In this document: piece after piece, positions 8,971 through 17,718 of the stretch
How positions within the stretch are numbered: position 1 is the stretch's first letter
Layout of the letters: each line of letters begins with the position of its first letter
Assembly: GCF_011759365.1 (NCBI RefSeq)
Contig: NZ_JAARLZ010000003.1
Location: 62,001-126,000, forward strand
Source: Luteibacter anthropi
GTDB lineage: Bacteria; Pseudomonadota; Gammaproteobacteria; Xanthomonadales; Rhodanobacteraceae
Length of the DNA: 64,000 nucleotides
Direction of reading: 5' to 3'
Made by a program: the position numbers and the translations under genes
Notes under the pieces: generated by a model
The model's database searches: none
What the model saw: only the letters and a program-made list of their open reading frames with translations
What the model was told of the DNA's origin: nothing

Positions 8971-10092
8971 ATGCGAGTCACCGTGTTCAAGAACGCCGTC
9001 ATCCGTCGCGCACTCGCGACGGCACTGCTCATTGCAGCCCTGTGCAGCGCCCTGTGGTCACCGGCAACGCCGGCCCAGTACCAATGCACGGGCCACGATT
9101 GCGGCGCCCCGACAGGGGGCGCATACGCCGATAGCCAGGGAAATACGCTCTGCAAGGACTGTGTGGGCAACAGCCCTACGTGGAGCGACCGCTTCGGCGC
9201 CTGGATACCCGGGCCCGGTGGCCCGAAGAACGCCGGCGGCAGCATGGGCGGTGGTGGCCCTCGAGCCGGTGGCGGCGGGGGCACAAGCTGCATGCAGGCA
9301 TGCCACGGTGGAGGGGGGCGTCGCTCGCGGCGATCTGCGGAGACCGTGGCGCAACGGACAGTCGACGATACGCAAAGGAGCCCGGCAATGGCATCGCACC
9401 ATGACAAGGAACTGGAGCTGATGCTCCACGGCAGCAAACCGCTGGCGGGTTTCACGCAGGAAGAAGGCATGCCACGGAACCGTGTGATTCCCGCAGGTTT
9501 CGACGAAGCCCTGGCCTCGGGAAAACTCGTATATCAGGCTGCGCCGGTAAAGCCACCGCAAGCCATCACTCACTATTTTGCACGGCCCGACGAAGCCTGG
9601 CGCATGCGGGTGATGGCTCGCTATGTCGCGCACGACTTCCTCCATGGCAGCGGGAACAACGCGTTTGATCTACTGGATGACCAGCGATTTCGTGGCTACA
9701 TGTATGGCTACGATCCCGACGAGATCGAAGACTTCGTGACCCGACGTGCGCATGGCATGCATGCGGCAGGGGCTATGGCGTCCCGGGACATGATCCTGCG
9801 AGAAGGCGCCGGCAGGTTGCCCCATGACCCGGCTATCGTCCCAGGTGTCGATCATGACGCCGGTCGCGCGCCGGCCGAGTTGCACCTTGCCGATGGGCAC
9901 CCTCTCACGTTGTCGTTCCGACCAGAGGACCGGTGGCGGGCTCTGGTGGTCGTGGCCGTACTGGATGACGTGCCGCGCTGGAAGATCGATACACAAAGAA
10001 GGGACGATCATATGCAGCTATTGCGTTTTGTCATGGATTCGAACGACGACGCGTTACGTGCATTGTTCGATAACGCAGGCATTCACCTGTAG
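8971..10092 (+). CDS. unrecognised exported protein with Cys/Gly-rich N-part and a second domain with its own start site
   Basis: I do not recognise this 373-residue protein. It has a signal-peptide-like N-terminus (LATALLIAALCSALWSPATPA). A CxxxxC...CxxC pair follows (CTGHDC, LCKDC), then a Gly-rich stretch and CMQAC, up to about residue 110. The second part from Met140 (MASHHDKELELMLHGSKPLAGF) reads like a soluble domain rich in charged residues. Met140 (9388) is preceded by AAAGGAG 8 bases upstream, a stronger ribosome-binding site than that of the annotated start, where AAAGG nearly touches ATG 8971 (GTG 8983 is an alternative). It may be two fused genes or a gene with two products. Two near-identical REP pairs flank it, and its TAG stop is part of the downstream one. 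Confidence 0.6.
   Translation: MRVTVFKNAVIRRALATALLIAALCSALWSPATPAQYQCTGHDCGAPTGGAYADSQGNTLCKDCVGNSPTWSDRFGAWIPGPGGPKNAGGSMGGGGPRAGGGGGTSCMQACHGGGGRRSRRSAETVAQRTVDDTQRSPAMASHHDKELELMLHGSKPLAGFTQEEGMPRNRVIPAGFDEALASGKLVYQAAPVKPPQAITHYFARPDEAWRMRVMARYVAHDFLHGSGNNAFDLLDDQRFRGYMYGYDPDEIEDFVTRRAHGMHAAGAMASRDMILREGAGRLPHDPAIVPGVDHDAGRAPAELHLADGHPLTLSFRPEDRWRALVVVAVLDDVPRWKIDTQRRDDHMQLLRFVMDSNDDALRALFDNAGIHL
9373..9390 (+). promoter_or_regulatory. strong internal ribosome-binding site within the 8971 gene
   Basis: GCAAAGGAGCCCGGCAATG at 9372–9390 is a near-consensus Shine-Dalgarno with good spacing to an in-frame ATG at 9388. It is unusual inside an open frame and suggests internal initiation or a former gene boundary. 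Confidence 0.55.
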
Positions 10093-10178
10093 GAGCGCGC
10101 CTTGCGCGCGACCAGTTTTCGCGAACATACCCATGGTTATCGCGACAACCCGGTCGCGCGCAAGGCGCGCTCCTACAG
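10087..10178. repeat. REP pair supplying the stop codon of the 8971 gene
   Basis: The left arm CTGTAGGAGCGCGCC begins inside the reading frame: CAC CTG TAG ends the protein at 10092. The right arm ends CTCCTACAG. The spacer matches that of the REP pair at 8758–8848. Confidence 0.93.
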
Positions 10179-10236
10179 GGACATGGGGGTCGCCAGCCGT
10201 TGGCGCAGCAGATTTAAGTCGTGAATGCCGTGACTA

Positions 10237-11082
10237 TCAAGTACCGGGCGTCGCCACGATGGCATCACGCAATGCACGCAGCTTGTTCTTCAGCTTCGCC
10301 TCGTTCTCCGCACCGACGCGAACCATGAACTTCTGCCCGGCGGAAAGCTGCTCATAGGTGGGGTTGGAATACACATACCCCTGCTTCTCAGGCAGCAACT
10401 GCAGGCTGCCTTTCGGCTCCGGCGCATCCAGCAGGTGGTCGATCACTTCCACGAGGCGATCATTGAAATACCCGTTGGTGCCCAGATCCCGATAAGCCTG
10501 CTGGAACAACGGATAATTGCGCTTGTACCAGGCAGCGGCCGCCTGCGGCTGGATACGATCTGCCACGTACATATACGTGGCATAGCGATCCGCATTTTTC
10601 TTCGCCGCGACGAACATGCCATCGGCCGACTGTACCTGGAAGGTGCCTGTGGGCGTGCGCAGCGGTAGCACATTCATGCCGATGGATTGCTTCGGCAACG
10701 CGTCGATGGTGGAGACCATGCGCGAAATGATCGCTTCCGGTCGCAGCAGCGACTTCAGCGCACCGTCACCCGAAAGCGCCAGCAGCCCCGCGAGCACCGC
10801 ATCGTCGCTCTGGTCGAGCGAAGGCAGCGCTGCCGTGGAAGCGCCGGCCGGTCCGTCGATGGGATGTTGCGGCAATGGCTGGTCATGGACCTGGGTCGGC
10901 GGTGAGGCCGATGAGGACGCAGAGGCGAATGGCGGCGCGCCTGCTGCTTCGCGAGCCTGCTTCTCTCGATACACGAATACCGCGATCACGGCGGCGATCG
11001 CCACGACCAGTACACCCGCTATCCACTTCGAACCCGACGACTGATTGCTCAACGCTGCTACTCCGGTGAAACCAACCCCCAT
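10237..11082 (-). CDS. DUF3014 protein, membrane-anchored
   Basis: This protein of up to 281 residues has one N-terminal membrane segment (WIAGVLVVAIAAVIAVFVY) and a Pro/Ser/Ala-rich linker. The DUF3014 domain follows: LPSLDQSDDAVLAGL, WYKRNYPLFQQAYRDLG, YFNDRLVEVIDHLLDAPEP, SAGQKFMVRVG. It is probably an inner-membrane protein with a large periplasmic domain of unknown function. The ATG at 11082 has no clear ribosome-binding site; TTG 11052, with GGAG 10 bases upstream and giving a 271-residue protein, is a credible alternative. Confidence 0.87.
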   Translation of the reverse strand: MGVGFTGVAALSNQSSGSKWIAGVLVVAIAAVIAVFVYREKQAREAAGAPPFASASSSASPPTQVHDQPLPQHPIDGPAGASTAALPSLDQSDDAVLAGLLALSGDGALKSLLRPEAIISRMVSTIDALPKQSIGMNVLPLRTPTGTFQVQSADGMFVAAKKNADRYATYMYVADRIQPQAAAAWYKRNYPLFQQAYRDLGTNGYFNDRLVEVIDHLLDAPEPKGSLQLLPEKQGYVYSNPTYEQLSAGQKFMVRVGAENEAKLKNKLRALRDAIVATPGT

Positions 11083-11170
11083 GGGACTACGAACGCCCCG
11101 GTTGGTTCAAGGCTGGGGCATGCATGTGGCAAAACACGGCGCAAAAGATTGCGCCACGAAGTGGCTTTTT

Positions 11171-11281
11171 TGTAGGAACGCGCCTTGCGCGCGACCGGGC
11201 GAAGCGAAAATCATGAACATCTTCGTGACAACCGGTCGCGCGCAAGGCGCGCTCCTACATAAGGCTGGCGCGCTCTTACAG
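11171..11281. repeat. REP pair plus a third partial arm
   Basis: The left arm is TGTAGGAACGCGCCTTGCGC and the right arm ends GCGCTCCTACA at about 11259. A further half-arm, GGCGCGCTCTTACAG, lies at 11267–11281; its TTA provides, on the minus strand, the TAA stop of the alpha/beta hydrolase gene. Confidence 0.88.
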
Positions 11282-12178
11282 GTCCGTGCCGGAGAGGAAG
11301 GCCAGGGCTGCGGTACGCACGCATTCGTCGTCCACCACCTTGCGATGGCCCAGGCGGCGCGTCTTCAGCAACGTGGCGCCGGGCCAGAGCTGCGCATACA
11401 ACTCGCCATGCTCCAGCGGCACCTGCTTGTCGAAACAATCATGCACCACGAGCAGCGGCTGGGTGCGCAGGGGCGCGTGATGCCGGATATGCAGGTCATC
11501 GATGGCGTAACCGGTGCGTGCCGCCAGCGCATCGTGCATCGAGGGTCGAAGGTGCTCGGCCAGGCGCATGAACCGGGCGAACTGCCGCGTCACCGCCTGC
11601 GGATCGGCGGGCGGGGCAATGAGTACGACGCGCTTCGCCGTCCAGCCATCGTCGAGTGCGATCGTGGTGGCGGCGCAACCCAGTGAATGCGCCACTACGC
11701 CCAGCGGATCGCCGTAATGCCGGGCCACGCCCGACAACGCGCGCATGAAGTCGGGCAGCGTGCACAGGTCGCCATCACTGTGGCCATGCGCCGGCTGGTC
11801 GAACGCCACGGCGGCCCAGCCCTTTTCCAGCAGGAACGGCGCCCAGCTTTCCCAGCGCAGTCCCATGCTCGACCATCCGTGCACCAGCAGCACGTAAGGT
11901 TGCGTCGACGGATCGCCCCATACATAGGTTGCGATGTCCTGATCGCCCACGCGCACGGTTTCGCGACGGGCCGTCATTTTCGTCTGCGCATACGCCGCAC
12001 GCGTGCGGGTACTGGGCAGCGGTGTCTGGAAGATACGCGCCGCATGCGCGGCCGTGCGCCGCGGCGCCAGGTAACTGCCCACGCGCCAGGCGCAACGGAG
12101 GCCGAGGATGGTCGCGACGGTGCGGACGCCGATGCGGCGGGGTGCTTTCATGGAGGTCGCGTGATCGAAAGTCGGCAT
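11276..12178 (-). CDS. alpha/beta-fold hydrolase
   Basis: This protein of up to 300 residues has the oxyanion-hole segment LLVHGWSSMGLRWESW, the nucleophile elbow VVAHSLGCAAT (Ser), an acid loop LLVVHDCFDKQVP and a C-terminal His in RRLGHRKVV: a complete catalytic triad layout. The substrate is unknown. The N-terminus is basic and weakly hydrophobic (VRTVATILGLRCAWRVGSYLA), possibly a membrane association segment. ATG 12151 (MKAPRR) is an alternative start; neither has a strong ribosome-binding site. Its stop codon TAA is in a partial REP arm. Confidence 0.87.
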   Translation of the reverse strand: MPTFDHATSMKAPRRIGVRTVATILGLRCAWRVGSYLAPRRTAAHAARIFQTPLPSTRTRAAYAQTKMTARRETVRVGDQDIATYVWGDPSTQPYVLLVHGWSSMGLRWESWAPFLLEKGWAAVAFDQPAHGHSDGDLCTLPDFMRALSGVARHYGDPLGVVAHSLGCAATTIALDDGWTAKRVVLIAPPADPQAVTRQFARFMRLAEHLRPSMHDALAARTGYAIDDLHIRHHAPLRTQPLLVVHDCFDKQVPLEHGELYAQLWPGATLLKTRRLGHRKVVDDECVRTAALAFLSGTDL

Positions 12179-12333
12179 GCCAGGGGTTGGAGCGCGACAC
12201 CCGGCCTGAGGTTCCCGGCGTTCCCGCTTTCGGCTAGCTGAACACTGTCATCCCTGTCGGGTCAACCCGGCCCACACGAGGTCCGTTCTAGCGCCCGGGT
12301 CCGCCAATGCGGACATCTTGAGGAGACCGCACG

Positions 12334-12675
12334 ATGAAACGCCTCACCCGCTCCCTGGCCGTCGCCGCCGCCCTGGGCCTGGCCGTCGGCGCCGCGAGCT
12401 TCGCCCCGCCCGCCGCCGCGCGGGAAGTCATCGTCACCACCGTGCGCGTCGCCCCGCCACCGCCGCGCTATGAAGTGGTGCCCGGCCCACGCGTGGGCTA
12501 TGTCTGGGCGCCGGGTTACTGGAACTGGTACGGCGGTCGCTATGTATGGGTGGGCGGCCACTGGTACGGCGGTCGTCCGGGCTATGTCTATCGCCCGCCG
12601 GTATGGCGCCCCTACGGCGGCGGCTGGCGCATCCAGCGCGAGACCTGGGTACGCGATCCGCGCTGGCATCGTTAA
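12334..12675 (+). CDS. YXWGXW-type exported protein
   Basis: This 113-residue protein has a signal peptide (RSLAVAAALGLAVGAASFAPPAAA), then a short acidic-poor, Tyr/Trp/Gly/Pro-rich body with repeats (GYVWAPGYWNWYGGRYVWVGGHWY, spread over about residues 50–73). This matches the YXWGXW repeat proteins, small exported proteins of unknown role found near cell-envelope genes. The start ATG follows GAGGAG closely. A rho-independent terminator lies about 75 bases downstream. Confidence 0.85.
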   Translation: MKRLTRSLAVAAALGLAVGAASFAPPAAAREVIVTTVRVAPPPPRYEVVPGPRVGYVWAPGYWNWYGGRYVWVGGHWYGGRPGYVYRPPVWRPYGGGWRIQRETWVRDPRWHR

Positions 12676-12748
12676 AAAAATGTAGCTTGCTGCGCCGCAC
12701 CTACACAGCTCCCCCATAGGGGTTAAACTAGCCGGCAGACAGGACATC

Positions 12749-12782
12749 ATCGCCCCCGCCCACAGGCCGGGGCGATTTTTTT
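12749..12782 (+). terminator. rho-independent terminator after the YXWGXW gene
   Basis: An 8-bp stem, ATCGCCCC/GGGGCGAT, with a 12-base loop is followed by a run of T residues. It sits 88 bases upstream of the leucine dehydrogenase start, so it could also act in that leader. Confidence 0.75.
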
Positions 12783-12869
12783 GGACGGTTACCATCCCCG
12801 ACGACCGAGGTCGCCGGAATCCACCTCTAAAGCGGTGCTGCTGCCGCTGGAAACTGGAGTTTGCGTTCG

Positions 12870-13973
12870 ATGATTTTCGAAACCATCGCCAACACGGGCC
12901 ACGAAGAAGTCGTCTTCTGCCATAACAAAGACGCCGGCCTGAAGGCCATCATCGCGATCCACAACACCGTGCTCGGCCCCTCCCTCGGCGGCCTGCGCAT
13001 GTGGCCCTACAAGACCGAGCAGGACGCCATCAACGACGTGCTGCGCCTGTCGCGCGGCATGACGTACAAGAACGCGGTGGCCGGCCTGAACCTTGGCGGC
13101 GGCAAGGCCGTAATCATCGGCGATCCCTCCAAGGACAAGTCCGAAGCGCTGTTCCGCGCCTTCGGCCGCTTCGTCAACTCGCTCAACGGCCGCTACATCA
13201 CGGCTGAGGACGTCGGCATCGACGTCAACGACATGGAATACGTGTTCCGTGAAACCGAATACGTCACCGGCGTGCACCAGGTGCACGGCGGTTCGGGCGA
13301 CCCGTCGCCGTTCACCGCGTTCGGTACGTTGCAGGGCCTGATGGCCGCACTGCAGACCAAGCACGGCAACGAAGACGTGGGCAAGTACAGCTACGCCGTG
13401 CAGGGCTGCGGCCACGTGGGCAGCGAGTTCATAAAGCTGCTGCGCGAGCAGGGCGCCAAGGTGTTCGTCACCGACATCAACAAGGATGCCGTGCAGCGCT
13501 GCGTCGACGAACTCGGCTGCGAAGCCGTGGGCCTGGACGAAATCTACGACGTCGACGCCGATGTCTACAGCCCGTGCGCCCTGGGCGGCACGGTCAACGA
13601 GCAGACCATCGACCGCATCAAGGCGAAGATCATCTGCGGCGCGGCCAACAACCAGCTGGCCACCGACGCCATCGGCGACGAGCTGTCGCGTCGTGGCGTG
13701 CTCTACGCCCCGGACTACGCCGTGAATGCCGGCGGCGTGATGAACGTCTCGCTGGAAATCGACGGCTACAACCGCGAGCGCGCCATGCGCATGATGCGCA
13801 CGATCTACTACAACGTCGGTCGCATCTTCGAGATCTCCGCCCGCGACAACATCGCGACCTACAAGGCCGCCGATCGCATGGCCGAAGAGCGCATCTCCGC
13901 CATCGGCAAGATCCGCCTGCCCCACATGGGCAACGGCGCTCCGCGCTTCCAGGGTCGCATGCGCGGTCAGTAA
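12870..13973 (+). CDS. leucine (Leu/Phe/Val) dehydrogenase
   Basis: This 367-residue amino-acid dehydrogenase catalyses NAD-dependent deamination of branched-chain amino acids to 2-oxoacids. The catalytic region holds Lys67 (MTYKNA) and Lys79 (LNLGGGKAV). A Rossmann domain begins around residue 172 (YAVQGCGHVGSEF), and NNQLA, PDYAVNAGG follow. The start is ATG 12870, with CTGGAG 10 bases upstream; a TTG three codons earlier is the other option. It would supply 2-oxoisocaproate to the branched-chain pathway represented further on by isovaleryl-CoA dehydrogenase and methylcrotonyl-CoA carboxylase. It has its own leader and terminator, so it is a single-gene unit. Confidence 0.93.
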   Translation: MIFETIANTGHEEVVFCHNKDAGLKAIIAIHNTVLGPSLGGLRMWPYKTEQDAINDVLRLSRGMTYKNAVAGLNLGGGKAVIIGDPSKDKSEALFRAFGRFVNSLNGRYITAEDVGIDVNDMEYVFRETEYVTGVHQVHGGSGDPSPFTAFGTLQGLMAALQTKHGNEDVGKYSYAVQGCGHVGSEFIKLLREQGAKVFVTDINKDAVQRCVDELGCEAVGLDEIYDVDADVYSPCALGGTVNEQTIDRIKAKIICGAANNQLATDAIGDELSRRGVLYAPDYAVNAGGVMNVSLEIDGYNRERAMRMMRTIYYNVGRIFEISARDNIATYKAADRMAEERISAIGKIRLPHMGNGAPRFQGRMRGQ

Positions 13974-13999
13974 GCGTTTAGGACAGGGTTACAAAGGAG

Positions 14000-14028
14000 C
14001 CACCGCAGCAATGCGGTGGTTTTCTTTT
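14000..14028 (+). terminator. rho-independent terminator after leucine dehydrogenase
   Basis: A perfect 8-bp stem, CCACCGCA/TGCGGTGG, with a GCAA loop is followed by TTTTCTTTT. Confidence 0.88.
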
Positions 14029-14108
14029 GTCGCCGGTCAGATGGCGCCTTTTGAACGGTGGCCCGCGAACTGCCATCATGGGCGCTCTTTCCGCCATCGC
14101 CGCCATCC

Positions 14109-14681
14109 ATGCGCAAGCTCGCCACCTTCGTTTTCGTGCTGGTCGGCGTGGCCTACCCCTTTGTCGTGTATTTCGGAGGCGAGCGCGCTTCCCCATGGGT
14201 GCTGGGTCTGGTGCTGGGGACCCTGTGGCTGCTTCGTGCGCCGGCGCTGCTGCGCCAGCCGGGTGGCCGCTGGATGCTGGTGCTGGCCCTTGGTTATTGC
14301 GCCGTCCTGGGCCTGGGTAACAACGATGCCCTGCTGCGCTGGTACCCCAGCCTTATCTGCCTGCTGCTGCTCGCCATCTTCGCGCTGAGCCTGCGCTACG
14401 GGCCACCCATCGTCGAGCGGATCGCCCGCGTGAGCGATCCCGACCTGCCGCCTGCCGCCGTCGTCTACACGCGCAAGGTTACCTGGGTGTGGATTGCTTT
14501 CTTTGCCCTCAATGGCAGCTGCTCCGCCCTGCTGGCCGCATGGGGGCCGCTGTCGTGGTGGACGCTCTATAACGGCGTCATCGCCTACGTCGCCATGGGT
14601 GCGCTGATCGCCGTGGAATGGCTCTGCCGACGCCGCCTGCGCCGTCGCATCGACAATACCCTCATCGGAACGCATCCATGA
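14109..14681 (+). CDS. COG4648-type integral membrane protein
   Basis: This 190-residue protein has several hydrophobic helices (LATFVFVLVGVAYPFVVYFGG; VLGLVLGTLWLL; LICLLLLAIFALSL; VWIAFFALNGSCSALL; YVAMGALIAVEWL) and a basic C-terminus. The size and pattern match the COG4648 membrane family, which in many gammaproteobacteria sits in aryl-polyene/xanthomonadin-type biosynthesis clusters. I choose ATG 14109 (MRKLATF), since the upstream 17 residues look untranslated. It overlaps the following fabG-like gene by 4 bases (ATGA), implying translational coupling. Function is inferred from family context only. Confidence 0.8.
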   Translation: MRKLATFVFVLVGVAYPFVVYFGGERASPWVLGLVLGTLWLLRAPALLRQPGGRWMLVLALGYCAVLGLGNNDALLRWYPSLICLLLLAIFALSLRYGPPIVERIARVSDPDLPPAAVVYTRKVTWVWIAFFALNGSCSALLAAWGPLSWWTLYNGVIAYVAMGALIAVEWLCRRRLRRRIDNTLIGTHP

Positions 14682-15406
14682 CCGACACCATCCTCGTCAC
14701 CGGCTCCAGCCGTGGCATCGGCCGCGCCATCGCGCTGAACCTCGCCGACGCCGGCTACGACATCGTGGTGCACTGCCGTTCGCGTCGCGACGAAGCCGAA
14801 GCGGTGACGAACGAGATCCTTGGCAAGGGTCGTCGTGCACGCCTGCTGTCGTTCGACATCGCCGATCGTGCGGCCACGGCCGCGGCACTGGAAGCCGACG
14901 TCACGGAACATGGCGCTTATTACGGCGTGGTGTGCAATGCGGGCCTCACCCGCGATGGTGCCTTTCCCGCACTCAGCGAGGATGACTGGGATACCGTGCT
15001 GCGCACCAATCTCGACGGTTTCTACAACGTGCTCCATCCACTGGTGATGCCGATGATCCGTCGTCGTGCCGCAGGTCGCATTGTCTGCATCACGTCCGTT
15101 TCCGGCCTCATCGGCAATCGTGGGCAGGTCAATTACAGCGCGTCGAAAGCCGGTGTGATCGGTGCTGCGAAGGCGCTGGCCCTGGAACTCGCCAAGCGGA
15201 AGATCACCGTCAACTGCGTCGCGCCCGGCTTGATCGATACCGACATGCTGGATCCGGGGGTGCCCGTGGAACATATCCTCAAGGCCATTCCGATGGAGCG
15301 CAGTGGCACCTCTGACGAAGTGGCCGCTGCCGTGCGCTTTCTGGTGAGCCCGGAAGCCGGCTACATCACCCGCCAGGTGCTTTCGGTCAATGGCGGCCTT
15401 TGCTGA
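14678..15406 (+). CDS. 3-oxoacyl-ACP reductase, FabG-type short-chain dehydrogenase
   Basis: This 242-residue short-chain dehydrogenase has the cofactor loop TGSSRGIG (residues 8–15), the NAG motif (CNAGLTRDG) and a Ser140-Tyr153-Lys157 catalytic set (ITSVSG, NYSASK). It ends in NGG, as FabG proteins do. It would reduce 3-oxoacyl-ACP with NADPH. Because it is coupled to a COG4648 membrane protein rather than to fabD/acpP, it is likely the secondary FabG of an aryl-polyene or xanthomonadin-like route and not the housekeeping enzyme. A REP pair begins 8 bases after the stop. Confidence 0.9.
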   Translation: MTDTILVTGSSRGIGRAIALNLADAGYDIVVHCRSRRDEAEAVTNEILGKGRRARLLSFDIADRAATAAALEADVTEHGAYYGVVCNAGLTRDGAFPALSEDDWDTVLRTNLDGFYNVLHPLVMPMIRRRAAGRIVCITSVSGLIGNRGQVNYSASKAGVIGAAKALALELAKRKITVNCVAPGLIDTDMLDPGVPVEHILKAIPMERSGTSDEVAAAVRFLVSPEAGYITRQVLSVNGGLC

Positions 15407-15413
15407 GCGCCTC

Positions 15414-15485
15414 CTGTAGGAGCGTGCCTCGCGCGCGACCTGCTTCGTGGCAAGGTCCTGTCGCGCGCGAGGCGCGCTCCTACAG
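15414..15485. repeat. REP pair
   Basis: The arms are CTGTAGGAGCGTGCC and GGCGCGCTCCTACAG, with a short spacer of about 20 bases. It lies between the FabG-like and FUSC genes. Confidence 0.92.
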
Positions 15486-15544
15486 GAGCCTGATGTGGGG
15501 TGAGGCAGCAAGAATGTGCTGGAGCGACGCGCTAAGCTAAACCC

Positions 15545-17638
15545 ATGCGTGCCCTCCGATATCTCGTCGAATCCGATCGTTTCGCGGACGTTGTCCGCGT
15601 CTTCGTGGCACTGACCGGCGTCACCGCGTGGTGCACCCTGAAAGGACCGGCCGACGCCATCGTGCCTGCCCTGCTGGGCGCCATTGCCTGCGCGCTGTCG
15701 GAGACCGACGATGCCTGGCGTGGACGGCTGCGCGGATTGCTGGTGACGCTTGTGTGCTTTGCGCTGGCTGCCTCCGCCGTGAAGGCCAGCATCGGCACCC
15801 CGCTGCTGTTTGGCCCGTTGCTTGCCGTGGGCACCTTCCTGCTCGTGATGCTCGGCGCCGCCAGCGGCCGCTACGCCACCATCGCGACTGGCACGTTGAT
15901 CCTTTCCGTCTACACGATGATCGCCTCCGACGCCCCGGGTGGCAGCGGCGCGCAAGGAACGCTGGCCATCCTCGCGGGTGCCGCGTGGTACGGCGTACTG
16001 TCTCTGGCGTGGAGTGCCTTCGCTCCGCAACGTGCTGTTCGCCACGCACTGGCCCGTCTTTTTGAAGCCCTGGCGGGTCAGATGGAGGCCAAGGCAGCCC
16101 TGTTCGAACCCGTTCGCGACCTCGATCGCCACGCATTGGAGGTGGCGTTCTCGCGAAGCAACCTGCGCACGGTAGATGCCCTTGCCGCCGCACGCGCTGC
16201 CTTGCTGGACCGCATTGGCCGGCGCCAGCCGCGCGGACGTATCGCCTCGCGGCTGGGCCTGTTCTTCGTTGCGCAGGATATCCACGAACGCATCAGCTCG
16301 TCGCACTACCCTTACGACGAGCTTGCCGCCGAGCTGTACCACAGCGACCTCATGTTTCGTTTTGGTCGCCTGATCCGCTTGCAGGCCCAGGGGTGTCGCG
16401 AACGGGCCGACGCCATCCGCCGCATCGCACCCATGCAGCCTCTCACCATGCCTGCCCATGCGCTCGATGACGTACGCGAAGCCCTGGCCTACCGGCAGCA
16501 GCACCTGCCTGCAAACCTGGCAGTAGATGATGCACTGGCCGCCCTGCTGCGCAACGTCGAGCAATTGCAGGTTGTCATCGCGGGGGACGGTGCTCCGCGC
16601 GATGACGATGACATGGCCCTGCAAGGCGATGATCCCCCGAGCCTGCGTGAGGCGCTCGTCCGTATCCGCCTGCGACTCAACCGGCGCTCGGTGCATTTTC
16701 GCCATGCCGTCCGGTTGTCCGCCGGCATGCTGGCCGGCTATCTGGTGATGCTCGCGCTGCACCCCAGCCATGGGTACTGGATCCTCCTCACCACCTTGTT
16801 CGTCTGCCAGCCGAGCTATGGCGGCACACGCCGACGGCTCACGCAGCGCGTGACCGGCACCCTGGCGGGCCTGGTCACGGGCTGGGCCATGCTTCAGCTG
16901 CTGCCGGGCGGCGACTGGCGCCTGCCCGTGCTGGTCGCCAGCGGCGCGGCGTTCTTCGCTTTCCGGCTTCGCCGTTACGCCCTCGCCACGGGCGTCATCA
17001 CGCTTTTCGTGCTGCTGTGCTTCGACCGCGTTGGTGCCGGTTACGACGCCATCGGCCCGCGCCTGCTCGATACGCTGCTGGGCGTCTGCGTCGCCGCCAC
17101 GGCCATCCGCTTCGTGCTGCCCGACTGGCGCGTGCGCCGGCTGGATGACGTCGTGGCCGATGCCCTGCTGGCTTATGGGCGCTACCTGGAGCGCATTGCC
17201 ACGCAGTACGCCACGGGCAAGCACGACGACCTGCCTTATCGCATCGCCCGTCGTGACGCCCATGCGGCGCAGGCCGCGGTGGCCGGCAACGTCGTGGAAT
17301 TGCTCGCCGAGCCCGGACATCCCCGCGAACGAGGCGAACGCGCCCTGCGTCTGCTCACCGACCTTCAGGCTGCCTTGTCCCACCTTTCAACGCTGGGGGC
17401 GCATCGGCAGTTACTGCCCCCGGGGGAGGCCCGGGCGCTGGTCGAGCTGGCCACCCACCTGGCCCATGGTTTCGACACTCTTGCTGAGCATGTGCGCATG
17501 GGTACGCAGGCGTCTCCGCTGGCCATGCCCCCCGTGCCCATCGATACCACGGCGGACGAGACCCTGCGCATGCTCGACCGTCAATGCCTGCTGCTGGCGC
17601 GTGTCCACGACCACATCGGCGCCCTTCCACCCGCCTGA
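15545..17638 (+). CDS. FUSC/YccS-family inner-membrane protein
   Basis: This 697-residue protein has the duplicated layout of the YccS/YhfK family. A first membrane block lies at about residues 10–160, a cytosolic region at about 170–385, a second membrane block at about 385–530 (MLAGYLVMLALHPSHGYWILLTTLFVCQPSYGGT) and a C-terminal helical domain at the end. It belongs to the fusaric-acid-resistance/aromatic-acid-exporter superfamily; the substrate is unknown and often has no demonstrated transport. It stands alone, and its ribosome-binding site is weak. Confidence 0.88.
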   Translation: MRALRYLVESDRFADVVRVFVALTGVTAWCTLKGPADAIVPALLGAIACALSETDDAWRGRLRGLLVTLVCFALAASAVKASIGTPLLFGPLLAVGTFLLVMLGAASGRYATIATGTLILSVYTMIASDAPGGSGAQGTLAILAGAAWYGVLSLAWSAFAPQRAVRHALARLFEALAGQMEAKAALFEPVRDLDRHALEVAFSRSNLRTVDALAAARAALLDRIGRRQPRGRIASRLGLFFVAQDIHERISSSHYPYDELAAELYHSDLMFRFGRLIRLQAQGCRERADAIRRIAPMQPLTMPAHALDDVREALAYRQQHLPANLAVDDALAALLRNVEQLQVVIAGDGAPRDDDDMALQGDDPPSLREALVRIRLRLNRRSVHFRHAVRLSAGMLAGYLVMLALHPSHGYWILLTTLFVCQPSYGGTRRRLTQRVTGTLAGLVTGWAMLQLLPGGDWRLPVLVASGAAFFAFRLRRYALATGVITLFVLLCFDRVGAGYDAIGPRLLDTLLGVCVAATAIRFVLPDWRVRRLDDVVADALLAYGRYLERIATQYATGKHDDLPYRIARRDAHAAQAAVAGNVVELLAEPGHPRERGERALRLLTDLQAALSHLSTLGAHRQLLPPGEARALVELATHLAHGFDTLAEHVRMGTQASPLAMPPVPIDTTADETLRMLDRQCLLLARVHDHIGALPPA

Positions 17639-17718
17639 TTGTTGCGACGCGCCGTGGCTTGACGGTGCCGCCACGCTACGATGGGTAGCTTTTCCCCCGC
17701 CCCCATCGGAGTTGCACC

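Noticed and set aside
9388-10092. Toxin–immunity gene pair in the 8971 gene
   Set aside because: Both halves are in one frame with no toxin motif; evidence supports only a possible internal start.
14585-17383. 932-codon minus-strand frame opposite FabG and FUSC genes
   Set aside because: It crosses a REP pair and two real genes and has no recognisable domain.
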